Below are positions 50,009-58,171 of a DNA stretch of 64,000 nucleotides, piece by piece. The position numbers and the translations under genes are program-made. Under the pieces are notes generated by a model. That model searched no databases and had not been told where the DNA came from. It saw only the letters and a list, made by a program, of their open reading frames with translations. Source of the stretch: JAAFIW01 sp031414805 (GTDB lineage Bacteria; Pseudomonadota; Gammaproteobacteria; Burkholderiales; Burkholderiaceae_C); NCBI GenBank assembly GCA_031414805.1, contig JANOQJ010000006.1:38378-102377 (forward strand), given 5' to 3'. Numbering within the stretch: the first letter of the stretch is position 1; every line of letters starts with the position of its first letter.

Positions 50009-50951
50009 CACCTCCACCCCACCACTCACTCCCATCCTGCACCACTACCCCAGCTCACCGCTTTCAGAAAAAGTACGGCTGATTCTTGGCCACAAAGGCG
50101 TCGCCTGGCGCTCCACACATGTGCCGCGCATCATGCCCAAGCCTGATGTGGTGGCGCTCACGGGCGGCTACCGCAAAACACCGTTTATGCAGATCGGGGC
50201 CGACATTTATTGCGATACCGCCTTGATCTGCGACGTACTGGAACACCTTCACCCCGAGCCCACGCTGTACCCGGCACCCCACAAAGCACTGGCCCGTGTG
50301 CTGGCCCAGTGGGCAGACGAAAAATTGTTCTGGGCTGCGATGGCCTACAACTTCTCGCCCGCTGGTGCCGCGCAAATGTTTGGCAACGCGCCAGCCGAAC
50401 ACGCCAAAGCCTTCGCCGACGACCGCGCCAAGATGCGCAGCGGTATGCCCCGCATGCCCTTGGGCGACGCCACCGCCACCTACAAAAGCTACCTGAGACG
50501 CCTGTCCAACATGCTGGAAGACCAGCCGTTTTTGTTGGGGTCGTCGCCCAGCGTGGCCGACTTCGCCGCCTACCACCCGCTGTGGTTCACCCGCACGCAA
50601 ACCTCCGTGATGGCGGGCATTCTGGAGGCCAAACCGGGTGTGCTCGCCTGGATGGACCGCATCGCAGCCATCGGTCATGGCCACTCGGAAAAACTCGATG
50701 CTACACAAGCGATAGCTGTTGCAGCAGCATCCACGCCGCTTCCAGCCGATAACGATGTGTTTCAGGACGAGCACGGCATTCCCCTGGGCAGCCGCGTCAC
50801 GATTGCGGCGGACAACTTTGGCCCCGAACCCACCGAGGGCGAATTGATTGCTGCCACCCGCATGCACTACACCCTGAGGCGCACCGATGAGCGCGCGGGC
50901 ACCGTGCATGTGCACTTCCCGCGTATTGGGTATGTGCTCAAGGCTGTGTGA
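50001..50951 (+). CDS. Glutathione S-transferase family protein
   Basis: The ~316-residue protein starts at GTG (50001), with AAAGGA just upstream, inside the end of the desaturase gene. Residues ~10-90 form a thioredoxin-like GST N-domain (ILHHYPSSPLSEKVRLILGH). The C-domain contains YLRRLSNMLEDQPFLLGSSP, then SVADFAAYHPLWF. A further ~70-residue C-terminal segment (AIAVAAASTPLPADNDVFQD onwards) is not typical of GSTs. Its beginning (DATQAIAVAAAS) may come from a degenerate repeat at 50695-50730. Substrate unknown. Confidence 0.85.
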   Translation: MSDTSTPPLTPILHHYPSSPLSEKVRLILGHKGVAWRSTHVPRIMPKPDVVALTGGYRKTPFMQIGADIYCDTALICDVLEHLHPEPTLYPAPHKALARVLAQWADEKLFWAAMAYNFSPAGAAQMFGNAPAEHAKAFADDRAKMRSGMPRMPLGDATATYKSYLRRLSNMLEDQPFLLGSSPSVADFAAYHPLWFTRTQTSVMAGILEAKPGVLAWMDRIAAIGHGHSEKLDATQAIAVAAASTPLPADNDVFQDEHGIPLGSRVTIAADNFGPEPTEGELIAATRMHYTLRRTDERAGTVHVHFPRIGYVLKAV

Positions 50952-51409
50952 TGAGCCGGGGTAGCGGTATCGCGTGGCACAGCTTGCCGTTTGAAGCGTT
51001 GAGTGCACACCAGCTGTACGCCATCCTGCAGTTACGAAGCGAGGTGTTCGTGGTGGAGCAGGCCTGCGGTTTTCAGGATATGGACGGCACAGACCAACAT
51101 GCGGTGCACCTGATGGGTCATGCCACCGACCAGGTGGTGGCTTATGCCCGATGTTTTAACGCCGGCGTGAAGTTCGCCGAGGCCAGCATTGGCCGCGTCA
51201 TCACGCAGGCCTCGGTGCGCGGCACTGGCTTGGGCTACGAGCTGATGCAGCGGGCCATTGCCTGCGTACACCAGCAATGGGGCGAGCAGCCGATACGTAT
51301 TGGCGCGCAAGCGCGGTTGGAAGGTTTTTACCGCAAGCTCGGCTTCACAGCGGCCAGCGCACCGTACATGGAAGACGGCATACCGCACATTGAAATGTTG
51401 CTCAATTAA
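50951..51409 (+). CDS. GNAT family N-acetyltransferase (ElaA-like)
   Basis: The ~152-residue protein has the ElaA-type start WHSLPFEALSAHQLYAILQL, the RSEVFVVEQACGFQDMDGTD segment and the acetyl-CoA-binding region VITQASVRGTGLGYELMQRA. It would transfer acetyl from acetyl-CoA to an amine; the acceptor is not known. Its ATG overlaps the GST stop. Confidence 0.88.
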   Translation: MSRGSGIAWHSLPFEALSAHQLYAILQLRSEVFVVEQACGFQDMDGTDQHAVHLMGHATDQVVAYARCFNAGVKFAEASIGRVITQASVRGTGLGYELMQRAIACVHQQWGEQPIRIGAQARLEGFYRKLGFTAASAPYMEDGIPHIEMLLN

Positions 51410-51432
51410 TTTTTACTGCACTGGAGAAAAAC

Positions 51433-52338
51433 ATGATCACTGACTTCAAAAACAAAACCGCCGTGCTCACCGGCGCGGGCTCAGGCTTCGGCCTGGAATG
51501 CGCGCGCATTGGTGCCAAGCTGGGCATGAACCTGGTGCTGGTCGATGTGCAGCAAGACGCGCTGGACGCCGCCACCGCCGAGATGCAGGCCGCGGGCGCG
51601 CAGGTGCTGGCGCAAAAGGTAGACGTGGCCAACGCCGACCAGATGCAAGCCCTGGCCACCGCCGTGCAGCAGCGCTTTGGCGCACCGCATTTCGTGTTCA
51701 ACAACGCGGGCGTGGGCTCGGGTGGCTTGATCTGGGAAAACACGGTAGCCGATTGGGAATGGGTGCTGGGCGTGAACATCATGGGTGTGGCTCATGGCGT
51801 GCGTCTGTTTACCCCCATGATGCTGGAGGCAGCGAAAAAAGACCCGGCTTACCAAGGCCATATCGTCAACACCGCCAGCATGGCCGGCTTGCTCAACGCG
51901 CCCAACATGGGCGTGTACAACGTGAGCAAGCATGCGGTGGTGGCGCTCACCGAGACGCTGTACCAGGATTTGAGCCTGGTCACCAACCAAATTTCGGCCA
52001 GCGTGCTGTGCCCGTTCTTCGTTTCCACCGGCATCAGCCACAGCCACCGAAACCGCCCGGGCGAGTTGGCCGCCAGCAAAGCCACTCAGAGCCAGCGCAT
52101 CGGCCAGGCCATGAGCGAAAAAGCCGTGGGCAGCGGCAAAGTTTCAGCGGCTGACGTGGCGCAAAAAGTGTTTGACGCCATCGCCGCCAACCAGTTCTAC
52201 GTCTACAGCCACCCCAAGGCCATTCGCTCAGTGCAAACGCGCATGGAAGACATCATGTTGGCGCGCAACCCGACCGATCCGTTTATTGACAAGCCGGAAA
52301 TCGGTCAACAGCTGCGGGCCGCACTACAGGCGACGTGA
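51433..52338 (+). CDS. SDR family oxidoreductase
   Basis: The 301-residue short-chain dehydrogenase has the motif VLTGAGSGFGLECA, NNAGVGSGGLIWENTVADWE and the active-site YNVSKHAVVALTE. A longer C-terminus than average ends with VQTRMEDIMLARNPTDPF. It may act on fatty or steroid-type alcohols, but the substrate is unknown. It follows the GNAT gene after 23 bases with GGAG upstream. Confidence 0.9.
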   Translation: MITDFKNKTAVLTGAGSGFGLECARIGAKLGMNLVLVDVQQDALDAATAEMQAAGAQVLAQKVDVANADQMQALATAVQQRFGAPHFVFNNAGVGSGGLIWENTVADWEWVLGVNIMGVAHGVRLFTPMMLEAAKKDPAYQGHIVNTASMAGLLNAPNMGVYNVSKHAVVALTETLYQDLSLVTNQISASVLCPFFVSTGISHSHRNRPGELAASKATQSQRIGQAMSEKAVGSGKVSAADVAQKVFDAIAANQFYVYSHPKAIRSVQTRMEDIMLARNPTDPFIDKPEIGQQLRAALQAT

Positions 52339-52354
52339 CGGCAAAATATGATCG

Positions 52355-52411
52355 AAAAAGCCCTCTAGCCCTTGTATAACCTGCTCAAGCAGCTATTATT
52401 TATATAGCAAC
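52355..52411 (-). repeat. Dispersed repeat copy
   Basis: AAAGCCCTCTAGCCCTTGTA, then TAACCTGCTCAAGCAGCTAT and TATTTATATAGC, lie in the gap before the metallo-beta-lactamase-fold gene. Confidence 0.85.
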
Positions 52412-52439
52412 TTTCGTTCCACATCACCAGGAGCTTGCC

Positions 52440-53921
52440 GTGTCCCACCTTGATCGAACCCGCTTCGTATCGCGCCGTTTGGCGATTGTGGCCAGTGCTT
52501 TGGCGCTGGTGGCCTGTGCCAGCGCACCCCCAGCCGATCCTGCGGTGGTCATCGCCCGTGCGCAAGCTGCCATGGGCGGCACGTCGCTGGAGACCCTTCG
52601 TTTTGCGGGCAGCGGCACAGGCAGCATTTTTGGCCAGGCCTATACGGCGGGCGATGCCTGGCCCAAAACGACTATCAGCAGCTTTGCTCGCGTGGTGGAC
52701 TACCCGAATGCCGCCATGCGCCAGGACACAGCCCTGAGCCGCGCGGAGCCCAATGGCGGTGGTGCGGTGCCCTTGATGGGGCAGGGCGAGCAGCGCGCCA
52801 CGGCGATGGTGCAGGGCGTGTATGCCTGGAACATGGCAGGCCCCGCGCCGACTGCCACGCCGGTGGCCCTGGATGCCCGGATTCATGACTTGTGGACCAC
52901 GCCGCATGGGGTGCTGAAGGCGGCGCTGAAAAACAAATCGACCGTGGGTACGCGTGTGGTCGATGGCAAAAGCTACATCACCCTGTCATTCACGGAAGCG
53001 GGCCGCTTTGAGGCCACCGCCTACCTGAACGCCGACAACCTGGTCGAGCGCGTCGATTCGCGGCATTCCAGCCCCGTGATGGGCGACCTGGATTCGGTTA
53101 TCACCTACAGCGCCTACAAAGACCACGGCGGTGTGAAATTTCCCAGCCGCATGACGCAAGCGCAAGGCGGCTCTGCGGTGCTGGACCTGCAAATTACCGA
53201 GGTGCTGCCCAACATCATCACCTCCATGGCCGCGCCGGAGCTGGTGCGCCAGTTTGCCGAGCGTGTGGCCGCCGAAAAAGTGGCTGACGGCGTGTGGCAC
53301 CTGGCAGGCGGTTCGCACAACAGTGTGTTGATCGAGATGAAAGACCACTTGGTGCTGATCGAAACGCCGCTGTACGACGGGCGCAGCGCCGCCGTGCTGG
53401 CCGAGGCGAAAAAGCTCGCACCGGGCAAACCGATCCGCTTTGTCGTCAACTCGCATCATCACTTTGACCACTCGGGTGGCTTGCGCACTGCCGTGGCCGA
53501 CGGTGCGACGCTGATCACCAATGGCCCGGCCAAAGCGTGGTTTGACAAGGCCCTGGCCAACCCGAACCGCATTAACCCGGACGCACTGGCCAAGTCAGGC
53601 CGCAGCGCCACGGTGGAAGGCGTTGCCGGGCGTCGAACCTTGACGGATGGGCAGCGCACGGTCGAGATTTTGGAAATTGTGGGCAGCGTGCACGCCAAGG
53701 GCTTCCTGATGGTGTACTTGCCCCAAGAAAAGCTGTTGATTCAGGCCGATGCCTACACCCCATCGGCCCCCAACATGCCAACCCCCGCGCAGCCCAATGC
53801 CAACCATGTGGTGTTGGTGCAAAACATCGAGCAAAACAAGCTCAACGTCGAGCGCATCTTGCCGCTGCATGGGCGCGTGGTGCCGCTCAGCGAGTTGATG
53901 CTGGCGGTGGGGCGCAAGTAA
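52440..53921 (+). CDS. MBL-fold metallo-hydrolase lipoprotein
   Basis: The 493-residue protein starts at GTG with AGGAG nine bases upstream. It carries a lipoprotein signal (VASALALVACASAP, Cys near residue 26). A large N-terminal domain (residues ~30-260) precedes a metallo-beta-lactamase fold with HNSVLIEMKDHLVLIETPLY, the zinc motif NSHHHFDHSGG (about residue 337) and GSVHAKGFLMVYLPQEKLLI. It would hydrolyse an ester, thioester or similar bond in the periplasm; the substrate is not readable. Confidence 0.88.
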   Translation: MSHLDRTRFVSRRLAIVASALALVACASAPPADPAVVIARAQAAMGGTSLETLRFAGSGTGSIFGQAYTAGDAWPKTTISSFARVVDYPNAAMRQDTALSRAEPNGGGAVPLMGQGEQRATAMVQGVYAWNMAGPAPTATPVALDARIHDLWTTPHGVLKAALKNKSTVGTRVVDGKSYITLSFTEAGRFEATAYLNADNLVERVDSRHSSPVMGDLDSVITYSAYKDHGGVKFPSRMTQAQGGSAVLDLQITEVLPNIITSMAAPELVRQFAERVAAEKVADGVWHLAGGSHNSVLIEMKDHLVLIETPLYDGRSAAVLAEAKKLAPGKPIRFVVNSHHHFDHSGGLRTAVADGATLITNGPAKAWFDKALANPNRINPDALAKSGRSATVEGVAGRRTLTDGQRTVEILEIVGSVHAKGFLMVYLPQEKLLIQADAYTPSAPNMPTPAQPNANHVVLVQNIEQNKLNVERILPLHGRVVPLSELMLAVGRK

Positions 53922-53954
53922 CACGATCTACACGAGTGGATTTTTAATCATTTA

Positions 53955-54005
53955 GCGGTTTAAGCCCGTGGATACTGATCAAGCAGCTATCAATACCGAA
54001 GCAAT
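53955..54005 (-). repeat. Dispersed repeat copy at the start of the DUF3820 gene
   Basis: TTTAAGCCCGTGGATACTGA followed by TCAAGCAGCTATCAATACCG matches the reverse-oriented consensus. The GTG start of the next gene lies inside it. Confidence 0.75.
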
Positions 54006-54234
54006 CAAACCCGTGCTGGGGATGGATGCGCAGATGCTGCACAAGCTGGTCACGCTGCAAATGCCGTTTGGCAAGTACCAGGGGCGATTGCTGGCCGATT
54101 TACCGGGCAACTACTTGCACTGGTTTGCGCGCCAGGGTTTCCCGCCTGGCGAGCTAGGGCGCTTGCTGGCGCTAATGCATGAGATTGATCACAACGGACT
54201 GAAGCATTTGCTTGAACCGTTGCGAGGTCAATAG
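53968..54234 (+). CDS. DUF3820 family protein
   Basis: The 88-residue protein contains TLQMPFGKYQGRLLADLPGN, then YLHWFARQGFPPGELGRLLA, the DUF3820 core. The family is small and of unsettled function. The first ~16 residues (DTDQAAINTEAIKPVL) are translated from a dispersed repeat. An ATG around residue 19 (MDAQMLHKLV) may be the original start. It lies convergent to the TRAP genes, with 4 bases between their ends. Confidence 0.8.
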   Translation: MDTDQAAINTEAIKPVLGMDAQMLHKLVTLQMPFGKYQGRLLADLPGNYLHWFARQGFPPGELGRLLALMHEIDHNGLKHLLEPLRGQ

Positions 54235-54238
54235 CTGG

Positions 54239-55531
54239 TCAGCGCATCAGCCCCGGCAGCCACAAACTCAGTAGTGGAAACGCCAGCAGCAGGCCCAGCA
54301 CACCCACCAGCACCAACACAAACGGCCAGCAGCCCCGGAAAATGGCATTCAAACCTACGCCGGGCAGCAGCCCGTTGATGACAAACAGGTTCATGCCCAC
54401 CGGCGGTGAAATCAGGCCGATTTGCACCACCATCACGATCAACACGCCAAACCACACCGCATCGAACCCCAGCGCGGTCACGATGGGGAAAAACAATGGA
54501 ATCGTCAGCAGCACCATGGTCAGCTCTTCCATCACTGTGCCCAGCACCACGTAGATCACCATCATCGCGGCCACGATCAGGATAGGCGACAGGCCCATGC
54601 CCGTGATCCAGTCTTTCAAATCACCCGGCATGCTGGTGAAGTTAATGAAGTTGGCAAAAATTGTGGCGGCAATCAGCAGGGCGAACAGCATGGCAGTGGT
54701 GCGGGCTGATTCCACCAGCACCTGAAGCAGCACCGACCACGTCAAGCGCCCACGGGCCAGCGCAAACAAAAATGCACCGGCGGCGCCGAAGCCCGCGCCC
54801 TCGGTGGCGGTAAACAGCCCGCCATAAATGCCGCCCAGCACCACCACCACGAGCAGGGCCACGCCCCAGATGCCGCGCAGCGCCTTCCACCGGTCGGGCC
54901 AGGAGGTGTGCTCTCCTGGGGGCGCATGCGCAGGATCGCGTGCGGTCATCACGGCGATGGCCACCATTAGCAATGCAGCGGTCAGCAAGCCGGGAATCAC
55001 GCCCGCAGCAAACAATTTGCCAATATTGGTTTCGGTGGTGATGCCGTAAATCACCATGATGGTGGACGGCGGAATCATGATGCCGAGCGTGCCGCCAGCA
55101 GCCATCACGCCAGTGGACAGGGAGTCGCTGTAGCCCATTTTTTTCATCGACGGGTAGGCCACTTTGCTCATGGTGGCTGCGGTGGCAATTGACGAGCCGC
55201 AGATCGCGCCAAAGCCCGCGCACGCAGCGATGGTGGCATGCGCCAAGCCGCCACGCAGGTGGCCCACAAACGCATTGGCCGCCTGAAACAGCTCATGAGC
55301 CAGCCCCGCGCGAGCGACAAAATTACCCATCAAAATAAACAGCGGAATCACCGACAGCGTGTAGGCAAAACCCGTGTCATAGACCACTTGCGCCGTGCTG
55401 GCCAGCGCCGGTTGCCAGCCCCGCACTAGGCCAATGCCCACAATGCCCACGCCACCCATCGCAAAGGCCAACGGAAAGCGCATCAGCGCCAGCAAAAAGA
55501 TGGCGGCAAAGCCCAGCAGTGCAGCGGTCAT
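54239..55531 (-). CDS. dctM: TRAP transporter large permease (DctM family)
   Basis: The 430-residue protein has about twelve hydrophobic segments typical of DctM. Motifs include ALMRFPLAFAMGGVGIVGIG, AAGGTLGIMIPPSTIMVIYG and LISPPVGMNLFVINGLLPGV. It is the sodium-driven transport subunit and acts with DctQ and the binding protein DctP; transported organic acid unknown. Its start overlaps dctQ by four bases. Confidence 0.93.
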   Translation of the reverse strand: MTAALLGFAAIFLLALMRFPLAFAMGGVGIVGIGLVRGWQPALASTAQVVYDTGFAYTLSVIPLFILMGNFVARAGLAHELFQAANAFVGHLRGGLAHATIAACAGFGAICGSSIATAATMSKVAYPSMKKMGYSDSLSTGVMAAGGTLGIMIPPSTIMVIYGITTETNIGKLFAAGVIPGLLTAALLMVAIAVMTARDPAHAPPGEHTSWPDRWKALRGIWGVALLVVVVLGGIYGGLFTATEGAGFGAAGAFLFALARGRLTWSVLLQVLVESARTTAMLFALLIAATIFANFINFTSMPGDLKDWITGMGLSPILIVAAMMVIYVVLGTVMEELTMVLLTIPLFFPIVTALGFDAVWFGVLIVMVVQIGLISPPVGMNLFVINGLLPGVGLNAIFRGCWPFVLVLVGVLGLLLAFPLLSLWLPGLMR

Positions 55532-56025
55532 AGCGCACCGCCTTCGGCTTCAGCTTCGGGTTGCGCTGGGGTCTCGTATGCAGATTTGGCCAGCATCAGG
55601 TGCGCCGCCGCACATACGGCGCACAGTACGGCCATGAGGTAGATGAAGGGCGCTTTGGAGATTTTCAGCTGCGCGGTGGTCTCGCCGTTGGCCACAAACT
55701 GCGTGCCCAACTGCCACATCAACACCGCCAGCCCCGACATGGCAGCTGCGCACAGCAACTGCACCAACGGGCGCTGCAGCCGGGTGAGTGCGCGGGGCAG
55801 GTAGTTGTCCAGCGAATCAAACACCACATGCTCGCTGCGCAGCGTCACCAGCGGTAGCGCAGCAAAAATCACCACCACCATCAGAATTTCCGTCAGCTCC
55901 AGCGAGCCAGTGATGGACTGCGACAGGAGCTTGCGGCTGAGCACATCAAAAAAAGTGAGCGCCATGATGCAAAACAAGGCAGCACCCGCCAGGGCACCGC
56001 AAAACCATTCCAGGTACTTTTTCAA
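55528..56025 (-). CDS. dctQ: TRAP transporter small permease (DctQ family)
   Basis: The ~165-residue protein has four membrane helices (for example ALAGAALFCIMALTFFDVLS, and EILMVVVIFAALPLVTLRSE). The proposed TTG start at 56025 lies just after the dctP terminator; an upstream TTG at 56055 would fall within its U-tract. The C-terminus ends PAQPEAEAEGGAL and overlaps dctM by four bases. Confidence 0.85.
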   Translation of the reverse strand: MKKYLEWFCGALAGAALFCIMALTFFDVLSRKLLSQSITGSLELTEILMVVVIFAALPLVTLRSEHVVFDSLDNYLPRALTRLQRPLVQLLCAAAMSGLAVLMWQLGTQFVANGETTAQLKISKAPFIYLMAVLCAVCAAAHLMLAKSAYETPAQPEAEAEGGAL

Positions 56026-56043
56026 TTTAACTTCTCTGGTGGA

Positions 56044-56081
56044 GACCCAAAACAAACGGCCTCAGCAGGTGCTGAGGCCGT
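56044..56081 (-). terminator. Partial terminator between dctP and dctQ
   Basis: On the minus strand, ACGGCCTCAGC and GCTGAGGCCGT form a perfect 11-bp stem with a four-base loop (56056-56081), followed by TTTGTTTTGG. It probably lets excess binding protein be made relative to the permeases. Confidence 0.75.
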
Positions 56082-56100
56082 GGCGGGTCATGGTCTGGAA

Positions 56101-57126
56101 TTACTTCTCAAGCCGCGCAATCTCGGCGCGGAAATCGGTCAAGACTTTCTTGGGGTCTTTCAGACCTTTGGCTTCAGCATCGGCAATCCACTTGGCTTCC
56201 AGCCCCGACGTTTTGTTTTTGATGTCGGCTACAAACTTGGCATCGGCCTTGGTGAATTGAACACCCGAGACCTGCATGTAGGCCATGCCTTTGCGGTCCT
56301 GGCTGTCCCAGTTGCGGCCAAACAAGCGGGCGGCAAACTCGCCCGAAACTTTGTCGACTGCACGCTTCTCGTCTGGCGCCAATTTGTTGTACTTATCGGC
56401 GTTCATCATCAGCACAAAGCTGGTGTTGTACAGACCACCCGGGAAGCTGGTGGCGTGTTTGATGATCTTGTCGATCTTGAATGCTTCGACGGACTCGGCC
56501 GGGAACAGGGTGCCGTCCATCACCCCGCTTGACAGCAATTCAAAGCTCTCTGGTGCCGGTTTCAGCGTGACATTCATACCCAGGGTTTTGCTGATCTCGT
56601 TGACCATGCCGCCACCGACCCGAAATTTCAGACCGCCCAAATCTTCCAGGTTGGCAATGGGGCGCTTGGTGTTGTAGACCAGTCCAGGCCCATGGGTGAA
56701 CAGTGCCAGCGGCTTCACGCCCACATGCTCTTCCAACATGATGGGGTTCTTCTGGGCGGTACGTTGAAACGCAACGGAAATAGCCTCGGAGAAGTTACCC
56801 AAAAACGGAAACTCCGCTAGCTGTGGCGTGACAAAACGGCCAGGCGTGTAGCCATGCACGGTGAAGGAAATGTCGGCTTGCCCGCTTTTTACAGCGTCAA
56901 ACGTGCCGGGCGCGGGTGACACAGCGCGTGGCAGCAGGTTGCAGCGGATCTTGCCCTGGCTTTCGCCCGACAAAGCCTCGCACCATTGGCGCAGGCTGAT
57001 GGTCAAAATGTGGCTGTTGGGTACCCAGCTAGAGGCCGTCAGAATGGTTTGGGCTGCGGCTGGTGTTGCTGCAAATGTGCAGGCAATTGCGGCGACAGCA
57101 GCGAGGTGCTTTAGCGGATATTTCAC
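56101..57126 (-). CDS. dctP: TRAP transporter substrate-binding protein (DctP family)
   Basis: The ~341-residue protein starts at GTG (57126), preceded by TTGGAG, and has a signal peptide KHLAAVAAIACTFAATPAAA. The mature part has TILTASSWVPNSHILT, the ligand-site region LGGLKFRVGGGMVNEISKTL and GVMDGTLFPAESVEAFKIDK, typical of DctP proteins. The ligand is unknown. It is the first gene of dctPQM and lies divergent from etfB; the 270-base region between holds two palindromes and the etf promoter. Confidence 0.92.
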   Translation of the reverse strand: MKYPLKHLAAVAAIACTFAATPAAAQTILTASSWVPNSHILTISLRQWCEALSGESQGKIRCNLLPRAVSPAPGTFDAVKSGQADISFTVHGYTPGRFVTPQLAEFPFLGNFSEAISVAFQRTAQKNPIMLEEHVGVKPLALFTHGPGLVYNTKRPIANLEDLGGLKFRVGGGMVNEISKTLGMNVTLKPAPESFELLSSGVMDGTLFPAESVEAFKIDKIIKHATSFPGGLYNTSFVLMMNADKYNKLAPDEKRAVDKVSGEFAARLFGRNWDSQDRKGMAYMQVSGVQFTKADAKFVADIKNKTSGLEAKWIADAEAKGLKDPKKVLTDFRAEIARLEK

Positions 57127-57201
57127 AGCGAATCTCCAAAAAATATGTTGCACTGCAACTTTAATCGATGGCCCGGCGCCGCCCTGTACCTGTTTACCCG
57201 A

Positions 57202-57227
57202 ATTAACCAACCGCGTGGTTGGTTAAT
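57202..57227. promoter_or_regulatory. Perfect palindrome, candidate operator
   Basis: ATTAACCAACC and GGTTGGTTAAT are perfect arms (11 bp) around GCGT. The site lies 76 bases upstream of dctP and between divergent dctP and etfB. It probably binds a dimeric regulator such as a TetR-family protein. It differs from the GAACG-N2-CGTTC site nearby. Confidence 0.55.
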
Positions 57228-57254
57228 GTGCATGGCGCGCGGGTTTTGCCTGTC

Positions 57255-57281
57255 TATAATCAGAAAAAGAACGGTCGTTCT
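57255..57281 (+). promoter_or_regulatory. etfBA -10 box and TetR-type operator
   Basis: A perfect TATAAT (57255-57260) is followed 7 bases later by AGAACG-GT-CGTTCT (57268-57281). No good -35 is visible. The same arms at the same distance from a -10 box lie before fadB, so etfBA and fadB are probably co-regulated by a fatty-acid-responsive repressor. The identity of the repressor is inference. Confidence 0.55.
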
Positions 57282-57395
57282 ATTTTTAGCAAATCGGTCA
57301 GTCTTGCCGCTAGACCAGTGGCCTGCATGGGCTGCGCAATAGAATCGAGCGGCTTTACGTACACGTCAATTCAACCCTAGCGGAGTCAGTCACAT

Positions 57396-58148
57396 ATGAA
57401 AGTCTTGGTCGCAGTCAAACGCGTGGTCGACTACAACGTGAAAGTTCGGGTCAAGTCCGACAACACGGGTGTAGACATTGCCAACGTGAAAATGAGCATG
57501 AACCCGTTTGACGAGATCGCCGTGGAAGAGGCGGTTCGACTCAAGGAAAAGGGCATGGTGACCGAGGTCATCGCCGTTTCCTGCGGTGTGACCCAGTGCC
57601 AGGAAACCCTGCGCACAGCCATGGCCATTGGTGCAGACCGCGCCATCCTGGTCGAAACCGCTGAAGAGTTGCAACCGCTTGCTGTGGCCAAACTGCTCAA
57701 GGCGCTCATAGACAAGGAGCAACCCGGCTTGGTGATCCTTGGCAAACAAGCCATTGACGACGATTGCAATCAGACCGGCCAGATGCTGGCCGCGTTGGCT
57801 GATTTGCCGCAAGCCACTTTCGCCAGCAAAGTGGAAATCGTGGACGGTAAGGCTCACGTAACCCGCGAAGTCGATGGTGGCCTGGAAACCTTGGCGATCA
57901 CCCTCCCAGCCGTCATCACCACCGATCTGCGATTAAACGAGCCGCGCTACGTCACCTTGCCCAACATCATGAAGGCCAAGAAAAAGCAGATGGACACCTA
58001 CAAGCCCGAAGACCTGGGTGTCGACGTGGCCCCACGCATCAAAACCCTCAAGGTAAACGAGCCGCCCAAACGCAGCGCTGGCATCAAGGTGCCTGATGTA
58101 GCCACGCTGGTGGCCAAGCTGAAGAACGAAGCCAAGGTATTGGGCTAA
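57396..58148 (+). CDS. etfB: Electron transfer flavoprotein subunit beta
   Basis: The 250-residue protein carries the EtfB features MKVLVAVKRVVDYNVKVRVK, the MSMNPFDEIAVEEAVRLKEK segment and the ETF-beta signature region (RYVTLPNIMKAKKKQMDTYK). It binds AMP and, with EtfA, takes electrons from acyl-CoA dehydrogenases to ETF-ubiquinone oxidoreductase. It lies 23 bases upstream of etfA; the operon continues towards the acyl-CoA dehydrogenase at 59231. Confidence 0.96.
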   Translation: MKVLVAVKRVVDYNVKVRVKSDNTGVDIANVKMSMNPFDEIAVEEAVRLKEKGMVTEVIAVSCGVTQCQETLRTAMAIGADRAILVETAEELQPLAVAKLLKALIDKEQPGLVILGKQAIDDDCNQTGQMLAALADLPQATFASKVEIVDGKAHVTREVDGGLETLAITLPAVITTDLRLNEPRYVTLPNIMKAKKKQMDTYKPEDLGVDVAPRIKTLKVNEPPKRSAGIKVPDVATLVAKLKNEAKVLG

Positions 58149-58171
58149 ACACATAAAGATCTGGAACAAAC

